Positions 1-12,776 are shown, numbered from the stretch's first letter. The stretch: DNA of 64,000 nt from Arachis hypogaea (GCF_003086295.3 NC_092038.1:134286737-134350736), one strand, 5' to 3'. A program made the numbers and translations. Notes: a model not told the origin generated them from the sequence alone.

Positions 1-662
1 CTGTGTTGCTGTTTTTTATGCTGTTTTCGCATTCTTATGCTTTGTGTAGCTTAATTTTTTGCATTCTTTGTATTGTGCTTTGACTATTTAATTAAAGAAT
101 TGTTCTTAACAAAGTTAAAAGAGATGTTTAAGAAAAATGAATAAATCACATTTGAGAGTGTGTACTCCAATAAGTAGTTGAAGATTTTTAATATGGTTCT
201 TCTCTTTTGATTTTGATGATTAATAACAAATTTTAATATTTATCTTTAATATTTTGATATTTATTTAGTTTGTATTTAAATGAGATTAATTATAACACTT
301 TGAGTGATGTAATATTTTTAATTTGGATAATATTTTAAGATTTATGTTAGAATATAATTATATTGTAATATATTTATTTATATTCTATTTATTATTTTAT
401 TATAAAATAATTATTTCAATTAAACTAAATAAATCAATAAATTAATAGCTAATACAGTTTAATGACCCATTTGATTTTCAAAACCTTAATTATGAAAACC
501 AAACATAATAAAGAGGATATATAATTGTCGAAACATCAGATCTTATAACAAACATTAACTACTCTATATCAAAATCATTTTTGTTTGAGAAAAAAATTTA
601 TATAGAATTTACATATCTACAATCATATTGAATATTGGATACTCTTCACTTTTTAGATATAA
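1..662. other. AT-rich flank, no gene seen
   Basis: AT-rich spacer outside the Helitron that ends at 663. I see no coding frame with recognisable similarity and no structured repeat. The A at 662 is the host base next to the Helitron 3' terminus (a T on the minus strand), as expected for insertion between A and T. Confidence 0.6.
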
Positions 663-690
663 CTAGTGTATGAACCCGTGCTCAGCACGG
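663..690 (-). other. Helitron 3' terminus: hairpin plus CTAG
   Basis: On the minus strand the element ends with the stem CCGTGCT/AGCACGG (plus 676-690, one-base loop), about nine bases, then CTAG (plus 663-666) followed by a host T. A GC-rich hairpin 10-12 bases before CTRR-T is the defining 3' signal of Helitrons. It lies 235 bases downstream of the likely helicase stop at 898, the right side and orientation for the gene. Confidence 0.88.
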
Positions 691-897
691 AAAAAATTTA
701 TAAAAGTAAAAAAAAAATTTATATGTTTAGATATTTTTCAAAAAAACACTAAATAATTATTATGTTAAAAATTTATAAAATTATTATCAAAATCAAAGTT
801 TAACTTAAAAATAGTGAGTAATAATTATTTTACACTTTTTTTAAGTAAAATAATTATACATTGATACAATATTTAAAATAAAATTAAAATATTTATA

Positions 898-2960
898 TTA
901 GAATCCTATTTTTTCAAAAACTTCTCTATAAACAACATTGATAGTTGAATTTGCAGATATTCCTACGTGATTCATAAGTAAAACTTGTAAACCTCTCTAA
1001 CTCTTAACTCTTGAAAGTGCCACATATAGTTGGCCGTGTATAAAAACTGGTTTGGGCAAGTACAATCCAACATGAGATAAAGTTTGTCCTTGAGACTTAT
1101 TAATTGTCATGGCAAATGATACTATTATGGGAAACTGTCTTCGTTGGAATCTAACTCGGACGGTTTCATTTGTTGGTACCATATTCATTCTTGGAATCAA
1201 AGCAATATGACCAACATTGTTACCCGTTAAGACTTCACATTCTATGACATGATTTTCAAGTATCCTAACTTGTAGCCTTGTACCATTACAAAGACCACTG
1301 GATTGGTCAATATTCCTCAATAACATCACCAGAACACCAACTTTAAGTATTAATTTATGTGGAGGCAAACCAGAGCAATTTATGCTATTCAGTAATTCAA
1401 GAGCATAGAGATCTATTTGACTCTCCATATTCCCTTCATTCATACAAATCGAATCCGAACTAAGATATAATTTTTTTCCTCCAGAAATGACAGCCATCAG
1501 ATGGTCGTTGATCTCTTCAACGATGTCCAGCGAGGGAGCCAGTATAGTTCTTGCTTTGAAAAAATCCTTTAAGGACATGTTATCCAAAATATTTTGATAA
1601 GAAAAATGAACGAACTCATCAAATGCCTGGTTCGAAGAAGGAATAACAATATCTCTTGGAAGACATATCTCAGATTCACCATCCATATTGTCACATATTA
1701 GACCATCACAAACTTTCAATAAGCACTCACCAAATTTCTCTGTCTCATCTTGATCTGAAGCAGTCGTCCCTACAAAGAGTCTCATATTTTTTATTAGTTT
1801 GAGCACCTGACAAAACTTCCAAAGGTAAGACTAATTTGTCTCAATCCTTGTAAAATGATAGAAAGAATTTGTCTAAAGTCTCCCCTAGTACAACCACTTT
1901 TCCTCCAAAGGGAAAATCTTTGTTATATGTTGGAGAAAACCTCATGATATCACCTAAGAATTTATCAAGTGCTTCATAACAGTACCTACTAACCATTGGA
2001 GCCTCATCCCAAATTATAAGTTTGGCTTTCAACAACAGCATTGCTTGAGGGGAACCTGGTTTGATGTTACATACAGAATCCTTAGTTATATTCAGTGGTA
2101 TTTTAAACCTTGAGTGTGCTGTTCTTCCATTGGAAAGAAGTAAAGATGCAATACCACTTGAAGCAATGTTTAACACAACATCACCCTTTGAGTGAATCTC
2201 AGCAGACATAAGGTTCCAGAGAAATATTTTTCCAGTACCCCTATGACCATACACAAAGAAAAAACCCCTTCATCATAATACACAGCTGTAACAATTTTAT
2301 CGAATGCATATTTCTGCTCAGGTGTTGCGATGGCTAACATGTCTGAGGTATTTTTCTTTAAATCATCCCTGTTAAAGTTTAGCTCTTCCCTAATAACCCT
2401 TTCGGTTAACAAATAACTATCAACTTCAGTTGCTAAAGGCATAAGAGGATAGTCTTTCAAGGTTTTACCATAGGAATGTAAGATCTTGTCTATATCTATT
2501 AAGCACAACTGATTAATTTCATCATCTGATATGGTTAACTCTCTATATTATAGGATACTATAAAAATTCAACCAAACTAAAAATGATCAATAATGAAGAA
2601 CTTTTATAATTGCAATTATAAAAACTTACCCCTCATGTTCATCATGGTTCTCTATCGATACAAAATATTATCTAAGAGTTCATGCCAACATCTATCCCAG
2701 ATATGTTCTGGTCTTGAGATATTGTTGGATGTTAATAGAATGACAAATAACCTTCTAACATATGATCCTGAGGCCCACGAGCTTGCTTCCTTAATTGCAT
2801 CCATGAATTCTCTGTCATCTTGCAAGAGTCCAAGGACGAAGCATGCATCTCTATACATAGCATAAATTGTTCCTCGTACTATTCTTATATCTCAAATATT
2901 CATACATCCTCTTTGAGTATTCAAGAGAAGTCGTTGGTAATATTCTTCGGTATTTGCTGC
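898..2960 (-). pseudogene. Helitron PIF1-type helicase domain (broken)
   Basis: C-terminal half of the Helitron Rep/helicase protein, a 5'-3' SF1B DNA helicase that would unwind donor DNA during rolling-circle transposition. Visible motifs, minus strand: Walker A as GHRGTGK (about 2240, the usual G at the third position being R), Walker B IWDEAPM (about 2010), and motifs V/VI with NKSQGQT and YVALSRV near 1000-1100. Coding pieces are 2960-2650, 2545-2260, 2254-1841 and 1806-898. An intron is likely between 2629 and about 2545, with a GTAAGT donor. Frameshifts fall near 2260 and 1830, and a stop inside the C-terminal tail at 997 precedes the family-like ending, which runs to the TAA at 898. 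It is the downstream continuation of the Rep domain at 3247-5712. Confidence 0.85.
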
Positions 2961-3246
2961 AAAAAACTTGGTTAAAATCCCACTTTTAAATTGCTAAATG
3001 GATTAGGCTATGCGATTTCAATTATTATGTAGCTACACATCCGCACAAGATTAATTTTTCTAAAAAATATAGAACAATTCTAAAATTGTATAATCTAGAG
3101 ATTATAACTGCTGAAAATTATTTGAACATTTGTTTTCTAGTATAGATAAATTGAATAAAATGGGCGTGGGGTACATGCTGTTAAGATTTTAAATTTAAAT
3201 CATCAAATAAATAAGATCAAAATTGAATATAAACTTATCATTACCT

Positions 3247-5712
3247 GCAGGTACATGAGTCAACCTTCCAATTGCGAAGCCTTGCTTTCAAGGAAATCAC
3301 TTTAAAGCATCGTCCTTCCAAACAAACTTGGTTAGAAATTCAGCATAAGTCAGACTTCGAGCATAGGGATATGACATGTTCGCCGCCATCCATCCCAAAA
3401 ACATGGACTTGAGATATTGCTCTTTCGACGATATCATTCACATTAGAAGTTTCACTATAAACCATGGGTTTCTCATCCTCCAAATGGAATGGAAGTCTAA
3501 TCACAGATGGTTCTTTCTCTTGGATTTCATATCTAAATAAACCAGACTGCCTCACATACCGAAATGTACCTACAATCGTAGTAATTCCTAATTTTGTCAC
3601 CAACTTGTGTGGCTTCTAACGGATCACCAGTGTTATATAGGGTAGTTGTTACACGGTCATTGCCTTTGTGTACATACTTAAACAAATACTTAATAGAACT
3701 TATTTGGCATGTGTATTCCATATTTATGTGACACCCGAACATGAGCAACAATTCTGGATTATAAGGAACAATGAACTTATTGTCTAGTACACATTTTCTT
3801 TTCTTCACTGTTCGACCGTTATCAGTATGCCTATATTTGGGAAATCTAGCTTCATCAATGAGTGTTCGTTGTCTAAACTCTTTGGGATAAACTTTGAACA
3901 TCATCCATTCTTCACGCAAGGTGAATTCTTATTGTACGGACTACATGGACCATGTACCATGTAATTTTGAACAGTTCCATGTAGATTTGGCCTTTCATTT
4001 TCATCAGGAATCTCAACTGTTATATGTTTGTCTATGTCATCTGGTGTTTGTGGCTTGAACTCGTTACTCATGAATAAAAGTGCATGTGCATGTGGAAGCC
4101 CTCTCTTTTGAAACTCTATAGTGCAAACATCTGAAAATTGAAAAAGACAAATGAGCAAAACATTACAACATAAGATTTTAATAAGGTGTTGCATAAACAC
4201 AGACTTATATCCCAAAATTTTGCCAAAGATTTTTTCCTCTTTTAGGTCATCAATCAAACCATCAAGTTTGATCTTGAAAACTCGACACAATATATCAGGG
4301 CGATCTTTTGCCTTTAATCCAATGGGAGTCACTTCTCTTTTTATCTCATCCCATTCAGGGTTACAGGTCATAGTGATAAAATAGCTAGAATATCCTGAAT
4401 ATCTGCAAATTGCACATGTATCTTTACAATTATTCATCATGTACCTAGGTCCACCGGTAAAAGTACTGAAAAGAATGATTCTTTTGCCAAGCGTTGCAGC
4501 ATCTACATCCCGTTTATAAGACTTTCATACAGACATTTGTATTTATTAACCCTCAACTATGGTTGTTTATACCTAAAGGATTTTAACCTCTCTGATTTCA
4601 CCATTATGTAGGCATCTACCAGAAACTGTTGGAATAATCTCTTTGATCTCAGAATTAACGGAGATTCACCCGTCCTTTTCTGTACGTAGTTGAAAAGCAA
4701 AGAATTATCACAAAGTGATTGTTTTGTTTTTCTTTGTAGGCATAGCAGAGATAGAATCTGATGTTGCAATACCCAAACGAAATACATCCTCCCCATATGG
4801 AAATAACAATGGATATTGCAAGGCTAAATAAGATGGGTGAAAAATATCAATCTGTCGGAGCTTTCTAGTTTGACTCTTTATAATAATATCTCTATCTTTG
4901 CTTAGTTGTTCGACATCGCCAATAATCAATGCATCCACTTCAGATGCAGATGGCAAGTTGTATGTCCTGCTATCTGTAGTCCTTTTACTAATCAACTTAA
5001 GATTTATATTTGTGCAATTTTTCTGTTGGTACCTATCTCTCGCATAGCAAAAACTCTTTGCCAAACTATTATATTTGTCTAGCATGTTTCTTAATATTGC
5101 CACAATTTTCTTATCCCGCTCATTTATAGCTTCATTGGAACTGCACACACAAAAAAAAAAAAACACAATAAATTTTATGTTATTTTCTCTCACAGATAAA
5201 AAATAACTAAAATATTTGACTGGTTGCATGAAAATTACCGAAGTGTGCCTATCCAATTATCAATCTCATTTTCTGTGTCATAGATATATAGCTGGACAAA
5301 TGTTGGTCAGAGACTATCCGGAGGAAGTAAGCTACCAATGCTATGCTAGTTTTGAACCCAGGCTTAAAAATTGGAGGAGCAGTCCCATTGTTCACCCCAC
5401 GATCAATTTTTCTGGCCATTGATGTAAAACAAAGTATTGAATTAAATGCCCTTATATTTTTTAGGAAATGAATACTTCTTTGATCTCCTCTAGTATGAAG
5501 CTGAATGAGCTCATCAGGAGGCACAGAAAATAGAGAAAGCTTGATATTTCCTTCCATACAACATAATAAAAACTTGGGTTTGGGCGACTATTTGAATTTA
5601 GCAAGCCTTTCTTCAGACCACATCCATGCTTTACAGTGTTGACATTGATAAATAGAATTTTCTATATCCCACACATCTGCCGAATAAACTCTCTTTAGAT
5701 ACTCAGTTGTCA
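3247..5712 (-). pseudogene. Helitron Rep (HUH nuclease) and N-terminal region (broken)
   Basis: N-terminal part of the Helitron transposase: the Helitron-like N domain and the HUH-type Rep nuclease that nicks and rejoins single strands. The HUH-type motif is visible as FQKRGLPHAHALLFM (about 4100; the metal-binding pair is H-A-H). The two catalytic tyrosines lie in YLFKY (residues 78 and 82 of the frame 3919-3533). Upstream, around 5600-5660, is a Cys/His-rich stretch (CQHC and a later CC) typical of the Helitron N terminus. A conserved block with EPSVIRLPFHL lies at 3340-3603. The frame is broken near 3905, 3600, 4560-4800 and 5250, and by a stop near 5590. A probable intron separates it from the helicase part (donor GTAATG near 3246, acceptor near 2961). 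Confidence 0.85.
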
Positions 5713-5868
5713 TACCTATGCAATTTAGTCCATGATGTACACAAAGATGCAAATAAACATACAGATAAAATTTTTACATACCGTCTAAAGTTTCTGAAGA
5801 TGGTATAAAATTATCTTCTATATTCACATCCAATATTGAATCATCATAACCATTCAAATGGTTTCAAC

Positions 5869-6925
5869 AGCAGAAACCACATACATTCAACTCTTTCACC
5901 ATCTCAGTACAGGTCCGTCCGAATAGAGCTGTGGCTTCCTTATCGAACACAACAAAAGTTGTTGTAGTAGTATCATCAAAAACCAACAAATTCAACTTAT
6001 ACCTATTTTTTTATTCAAAAACATCAATTAACACTTGGCCTGTCACCCTTTAGTTACAATAAAATCATAAAAATTATATTCAACACAATTTAAATGCTCA
6101 AACACAAATTTTTAGGCTTATCAGTTTTCTAGATTTTGGTCTAGCAGAAGAGACTTTGGTATAAAATTGTTGTAGGTATATGAATTTTTTATATGCACTC
6201 TATCTTATTTTGCCATTTTTTTTGTGGATTGACAATATTTCCATCAATCAAAGAAGTTTTTGTTTTTAATAAATTGTTCTCTTATTGTCTACTAATTGTT
6301 AGTATTAAGCTAGATATTCCTAAATAAATTAAAAAGAGACATAATCAATTACATAACTATATTGCTTTTTTATGAAAAGATTGCACAAATAAGTCTAATT
6401 AGAGTCATACCTATTAACCACATTATTCACGTCCTTATTACAGCCATCGCAGAAGTATGTATCCGCATTAGCTTCTGCCTTCACGCTGCAAACACAAGAT
6501 TTATACCACCAACTTAGAACAGGTTCAACATCAGTGGCCAGAACAACATAGAATCCAACTTACATATGAACGGTTTGAAAGTCAAAAAAACAAACAATGA
6601 ACCAAACATAAAAAAGTAGTTTTCTATAAGGCACTCACATCTGCAGCCGCACGTAACTCCTTTATTGTCTCAGTGGAATATAAAACTTCATCTTCATTAA
6701 CATACGCCGATTTGCCAGAAAGCACAGACAGGTACTGCGAGATCTCTCTATAGTACATGCTACTTATCAATTATAACGCCATAAAATTATAGTCAATATG
6801 CACAACCATAAATAATTCATAATATTAGTACAATACCTTTTTCGAAGCATCACAGCCTCAGGAACATCTAGATTTATCAAGAGTCTAGTACCATACATAA
6901 TGTTCTGTAAAATATTGGTACCTGT
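5869..6925 (-). pseudogene. RPA1-like exons of the Helitron (C-terminal half only)
   Basis: Four short minus-strand stretches match the C-terminal half of plant RPA1-like single-strand-binding proteins, which many plant Helitrons carry next to the transposase. They lie at about 6925-6835 (ends in GTRLLINLDVPEAV), 6775-6645, 6485-6410 (zinc-ribbon part with CDGC) and 6003-5880 (FGRTCTEMVKELNVCG). Each is bounded by plausible splice signals. The N-terminal OB-fold exons are absent upstream, where a LINE begins at 7196, so the gene is 5' truncated. Within the four pieces I see no obvious stop. Their position just upstream of the Rep gene supports one Helitron unit. Confidence 0.75.
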
Positions 6926-7195
6926 GTACAATAATCATTGCTTAAATGAGTTGTATAATTATACATGATAGAAAAATTATCGAATGGAAATTAACAAAAA
7001 GTGTCCTTAGATTTAAAAAAATAACTATAATCTACTATGAACCTAATTAATTAGTAAAATTTTTTATTTTAGCAATGAGCTATACAAAAAATATTTATTG
7101 CAAATATAAAATAATAAAAAGTATTATATAATAACAAAAATATAGCTTGAAATTATATATTGATTAATTAATTGTTCAGTAATTCAACATAGAAT

Positions 7196-8097
7196 CTACA
7201 ACAACAACAAAGCATTGTCCCACTAACTGGGGTCGGCTACATGAATCAAACGACGCCATTGTACTCTGTCATGTATCATGTCTATAGAGAGACCGTTTAC
7301 ATGTAGATCTCGTTTGACCATCTCATGGATGGTCTTCTTAGGTCTTCCTCTGTCTTTCGCCCTTTGTCCATCTTCCATCTCATCCACCCTCCTGACTGGA
7401 TGTTCTATCGGTCTTCTTCTCACATATCCAAACCACCTGAGACGCGATTCAACCATCTTTTCCACAATGGGTGCTACTCCAACTCTCTCCCTTATATCTT
7501 CATTCCTTATTTTATCCAATCGCGTATGACCACTCATCCATCTCAACATCTTCATCTCTGCCACACTCAGCTTATGTTCATGCTCCCCTTTAGCCGCCCA
7601 ACACTCCGTACCATACAGCATAGCCGGTCTTATAGCGGTTCGATAGAATTTACCTTTAAGTTTTAAAGGTACTTTTTTGTCCCATATAAAACCAGATGCA
7701 CTCCGCCATTTTGACCAACCTGCTTGGATCCTATGATTTACATCCTGTTCAATCTCTCCATTATCCTGTATTATGCACCCAAGATACTTAAAACTTTAAC
7801 TTTTCGTAGGATGTTTTCTCCAATCTTCACCTCTATATTGGGATTTTTCCTTCTCAGACTGAACTTACATTCCATATATTCCGTCTTGCTACGGCTTATG
7901 CGCAGACCATACACTTCTAGAGCTTCTCTCCATAACTCCAACTTCTTATTTAGGTCTTCCCTTGACTCTCCCATAAGGACGATATCATCGGCAAAAAGCA
8001 TGCACCATGGCACAGGCTCTTGGATGTGCTCTGTGAGTACTTCCAAGACTAATGTGAAAAGGTATGGACTTAAGGATGATCCCTGGTGATACAATTT
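7196..8097 (-). mobile_element. 5'-truncated RTE-type LINE
   Basis: Fragment of a non-LTR retrotransposon on the minus strand. It starts inside the reverse transcriptase (HQGSSLSPYLFTLV just inside 8097) and keeps the catalytic FADD box (MLFADDIVLM, about 7990). The C-terminal region follows, with YGTECWA and LRWFGYV motifs, to a stop at 7223. A 1-base frameshift near 7790 splits the frame into 8103-7771 and about 7790-7223. The element ends in a (TTG)n tail (plus ACAACAACAACAA at 7200-7212), the usual 3' tail of plant RTE LINEs and the SINEs they mobilise. The 5' truncation is typical of target-primed reverse transcription. I could not define a target duplication. Confidence 0.85.
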
Positions 8098-8103
8098 ATC
8101 CAC

Positions 8104-8690
8104 GTGTATATAATAATATTTTTTATCACTTCAAATTTTAATTTTTAGAATGCCAGCCATTTGCTAGAATTGTTATTATTGTTTTCTATAATTTCACTTG
8201 TAATTCCACATGATCAAAAGTATTAAAACACAAAACACAGTACTTATATTTTTGATTCCACGACATGTAGTATCACACTCTAAAATTTAAAAACAAAAAT
8301 TTAAAAGCATATACGCCGTTCTCCATTGCTGGCATATATGCTTGCTTGCTGGGAGAGAGAAGACCCAAAAAGACTAAAAGAGAACTTTGGGTGCAGGTTG
8401 AAATTAATTGCATAAGATTCGGATAGGTTTTCTATCTGCCCAACTTGGAATTGGGATTAGTCTCCGTAGGTCCATGTTTTGTTAAGATGCAATGGAGGCA
8501 AGTAAGCCAACATGATGTGGGCCCTACTTTTTTATTCCCTTTTTATCACAATTCACAAGTTCTATGCTTTGTCTAGTTGTTGTATAAATCATGGATCTAC
8601 ATGGCCGCCTAGGAAATTAATTTATTTTGCTTACGTTTTAGAATGAGTTTAATTAATAATTTGTTATATAAAATTATTTTATATTGTTAA
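8104..8690. other. Spacer between LINE and hAT element
   Basis: AT-rich sequence with a less AT-rich patch at about 8310-8540. No convincing reading frame, RNA gene or terminal repeat was recognised. The last eight bases are the left target duplication of the hAT element. Confidence 0.5.
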
Positions 8691-9425
8691 CAGGGACGGA
8701 CTCAAGGGGGGCAAGTAGTGGCCTTGGTCCCCCCAACAAATTTTGAAAGCTCATATACTATTATAATATATGTATTGTATAGAGTAAAATTTAATAGTGC
8801 AGTGATAGTAAAAAGAGTTATTATTCTTTATGTATTAGGGTTTAAATTTTTCTACATATATTTATATTATTTATATTTTTTATTTAATTTAGAATTTTTA
8901 TATATTTTTTAAGATTAATTTTAACATTTATAATCATATAAAAAATACTTTAATATTATTTATGATAATATTATTTTTTTCTAATTTTATTTAGTTGTTT
9001 CTTTTTTATTATTTTTTAATTAATTTTTATCCCTATTATTATATAAAAATACTTTAATATATTTTAAATTCACGTAACAAAATTATTAGTGCAATTAACT
9101 TATATTATTTTATGTTATATTTTTTAATGATATAAAATATAAAAATATAACTTACTACCACATAAATACTTAATAAAATAAATTAATTAATAAAATATTT
9201 AAAAATATATAATTTTATATTTTATTAGATGTAAAAAATTATGAAAAATTATAAAAACAATTATAAAAACTGAGATAATTCTTTTATTTGACAAGTATAT
9301 ATTAATTTTTTTAATCAAAAAATTAATTATAATTATATCTATTATTAAATATATAGCATTATATTTGATTATACAAGATTTTAATTTTCGACCCCTCCAC
9401 TCTTAGATTCCTGGATCTGTCCCTG
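8691..9425. mobile_element. Non-autonomous hAT element, 735 bp
   Basis: The ends are inverted repeats: the left starts CAGGGACGGACTCAAG, and the reverse complement of the right end starts CAGGGACAGATCCAGG. The element is flanked by perfect 8-bp duplications ATTGTTAA at 8683-8690 and 9426-9433. CAGGG-type termini and 8-bp duplications are diagnostic of the hAT superfamily. The interior is very AT-rich and has no transposase, so an autonomous hAT must have moved it. The perfect duplication suggests the ends have not been rearranged. Confidence 0.93.
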
Positions 9426-9584
9426 ATTGTTAATAAATCAAATCTAATGATATTAGTTAATAATACATAGAATAATTCCGTTTAAAATGAAGAAAGTTTT
9501 GCCTTATATTACTTTTGCTTATAGAAATATAAAACTTAAAACTTAACAATCCACGGAATATAAAAAGAAAAGAAAATAAGATAA

Positions 9585-10215
9585 TTTATAAATTATCTTT
9601 AATTTATATATAATATAATTAAATTTAATGAATTCAATTAGAATAAACAATAAATTATTTATTTTATTTCAGACTTTAGAAATGAATAAACCAATTAACC
9701 AATATAAGGAATTACAATTAATGTAGTAAAATTAATCAAGTATTATATACCATAATAAATTACATTGATATTTAAATATCTAATCAAATCAATTAGCTGA
9801 TATAATTAAGTCATATCAAAATATTTAAAAATACACCATTCTTAATTAAATACTATCTATACTATATAAACCACATTTAAATCCATTTTCCCGTGTGTAT
9901 ATAATTTAAAGTAATTTATAATTTATTTGATTGAATATTATAATCTAAAATAATTTATAAATTAACATTAATTCATATATAATATATAATTAAATTTAAT
10001 GAATTTAATTAGAATAAATAATAAATTATTTATTTTATTTTAGACTTCATAAAGAAAAAAACCAATTCACTAATATAACGAATTACAATTAATGTAGTAT
10101 AATTAATTAAGTAATATAAATTATAATAAATTATATTTATATTTATATTTAAATATTTAATCAAATCAATTAGTTGAAATAATTAAGTTATTGTAATAAA
10201 TTATATTGAATGAGT
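9585..10215. repeat. Direct duplication of an AT-rich unit (offset about 370 bp)
   Basis: About 260 bp at 9585-9845 recurs imperfectly at about 9950-10215. Shared landmarks are a run containing AAATTTAATGAATT (about 9621 and 9991), TAAATTATTTATTTTATTT, and ATTACAATTAATGTAGTA. The spacer between copies contains the candidate Helitron 5' end at 9856. No coding content is visible. Confidence 0.7.
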
Positions 10216-10307
10216 TAAAATAATTAAATCGGGAAACACTCTCCAAAGCATGCCACGTCAACTCCATCATTAAATGCAGAAATCCGATTTTTATATAATA
10301 GAATAGA
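9856..10307. mobile_element. Two candidate Helitron 5' ends facing each other
   Basis: Plus-strand TCTATACTATATAAACC begins at 9856 after an A. On the minus strand TCTATTCTATTATATAAAAA begins at 10307 after an A. Both resemble the TC-starting 5' ends common in plant Helitrons. No matching 3' hairpin/CTRR was found for either, so these are candidates only. In this AT-rich setting chance similarity is possible. Confidence 0.3.
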
Positions 10308-11074
10308 TAGATAATATTTTTTAATAATCCAAAAAGCAAAAACCAACGCATATTTTGAAACAGGGAGAATAATGGCTAATTACCTTTATACATTTGCTTT
10401 CCAACTTTATCCCTTTAAACAAGTTTAATCACCCGTGTTTGATAAGATTGAAATTATAATTTTAAGTTGTTATATTAAATTTCATTTTAATTATAATAAT
10501 TTAATTAATAAAAAAATAATTTGTATGCGTTGTTTTTCTTTTCTTAATATAGCGTTAATTATATTAACTATAAAATAGTTATTTAATCTACTTTTTTCAA
10601 TAAATCAGGCATATATACTCAATATGACCATAAATAATCTAGTAATACTTAAATCTACCAACAAAGTTTTATATGTTGGTTTATTGTGAACTAAGAAAAT
10701 ATCAAAATCAGCTCAAAATGAAGAACAAATTAATAGAGAAGCCTAATGCAGAAAGTTTTGTAATAAACAATAAATAATTTAAACCTACTAAATAACAATT
10801 CAATGCTATCCTTTGATACTTGCAAAATATATACATGAAACAACACTGTATCAATATTTGTATATAAAATTATATGATTAACGTAATTAATAAAATTGTT
10901 TGTCAAGAGAATAAAATTATACGAATTTTTATGATAATTTTAATATTCTCAAACTATTAATGTACAATAAGAATTCATCTATTAGTTCCTAGAATTTCTA
11001 AATTTTTTTAAGTGATAGTAATAAATTTTAATAAATAAATAGATTTAGTAAGACATTTTGTTATTACCTTTTTA
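10308..11074. other. AT-rich spacer downstream of the RPA-PIF1 frame
   Basis: No reading frame of note. I searched this stretch for the 3' end of the Helitron to which the chimeric gene should belong. No GC-rich hairpin followed by CTRR-T was found; the best case, near 10980, has only a weak AT stem. Confidence 0.5.
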
Positions 11075-12720
11075 TTATAGGCTCTCAAAAACTTCTCTAT
11101 ATACCACATTCATCGTGCAGTTATCTTCCAAGTGTCCATGATCTTGCAACAGCACTCGCAAACCATCTTTACTCGTTACCCTTGATAACGCAACATACAA
11201 TTGACCATGGGTGAAAACTGGCCTTGGAAGGTAAATTCCAACTTTCGATAGAGTTTGTCCCTGGGACTTATTTATTATCATTGCAAATGACATGATAATT
11301 GGGAATTGTCTTCTTTGAAACTTGACCGGCAATATTTCATTATTTGGAATTAGATTTAGTCTTGGGATAAGAACAATACTTCCAGCTTTGTTACCAGTTA
11401 AAGTCTTGCATTCCATCACATGATTTCCCATTCTTCTAACTTGCATCCTCGTTCCATTGCACAAACCATTAGTTTGGTTTATATTCCGCAGCAACATAAC
11501 AGGAGCGCCAACCTTCAGAACCAACTTGTGTGGTGGTAGACCTGAACAATTTATTCCATTTAGAATCTCCGGCGAGAAAGCATCTAACTCAAATTCCATA
11601 TTTCCCTCTTCAGCACACACAGAGTCTGAACTTAAGTAGACTCTTTCTTGTCCAGGTAACCCTGTAGTCATCTTGTTGTTGACATCAGTGACACAATCCA
11701 AAGTTGGTACAAGAATTGCTCTATCCTTGAAATAATTTTTAACGGATAAATTGGATAACATATCTGGATACACGAAATCAATGAGGTCATCCAAAGCTGT
11801 CTCAGAGTTCTTAATCAAAATGTCAGATGGTATATGAACGATCGATTCACCATCTGTTGTATCACCAGCCAAACCATCACCAATTTTGAGTAGCCATTCT
11901 GCAAAATTTCTGAGTTCTTGTATGTTATTGTTTTCACCTAGTGACAATCTCATGTTTTTTGTAAGCTTCAAAACCTTACAGTTATGCCACAAATATGAAG
12001 AATTAATAAAAGACTGAATTATATCTTGCCTTGAGCCTCTGGAAATCACAGGTAAAATTTGTCTAAAATCTCCTCCGAGAACAACAACTTTACCTCCAAA
12101 TGGCAAATGAGAATTATACGAATCTGAGCACCTTAAGATGTCTCTGAGGCATTTGTCTAAAGCTTCGTAACAATACTTACTTATCATTGGAGCTTCATCC
12201 CATATGATTAATTTGGCCTTAGATATTAACCTTGCAAGAGGACTTTCCTGTTTAATGCTACACAAAAAATCCTCATTTATGGCCAAAGAAATTTTAAACC
12301 TTGAAAGTACAGTTCTTCCATTAGGCAACAAAAGTGCAGCAAATTGGATAATAACTATATATTCGGTTGCCTGGTGATCACGTAAATAATTGAGTAGTTG
12401 AGTTACAAATTGATCCCATAGTGTGCATCTAATTTTTTCCTCATTTCTAAATAAAGACGGAAATTAGAACAAATAAGTAATAATATATAATAAAAAAAAT
12501 TTGCATATGAATAGACAATTGTTACAAAACAAATTGTGACATTTTAAATCTTCACATACTGCAAATCATGGAGATCAACCACAATGTAATGGCCACTTTT
12601 TCCTGCTTTTGACCATGATATAAGTTCTCCTTTTCCGGTTAAGAGTCCAATAACATCTAATTTAAAAAAAAAAAGACGAATTAAAAACATGAAATTAAAG
12701 ACAAATAAATGAAACAACAA

Positions 12721-12776
<56 letters not shown>

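Larger units (their letters stand above)
663..7195 (-). mobile_element. Decayed autonomous-type Helitron, minus strand
   Basis: A rolling-circle transposon read on the minus strand. The order along that strand is RPA-like exons (5869-6925), Rep/helicase gene (5712-898), a short 3' untranslated stretch, then the terminus at 663. This is the standard gene order of plant autonomous Helitrons. The 3' end is well defined by a hairpin and CTAG followed by T. The 5' end is not: the N-terminal RPA exons are missing and a LINE fragment begins at 7196, so the given right boundary is only the last point before that LINE. The genes carry stops and frameshifts, so this copy cannot be autonomous now. No target duplication is expected for a Helitron. 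Confidence 0.8.
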
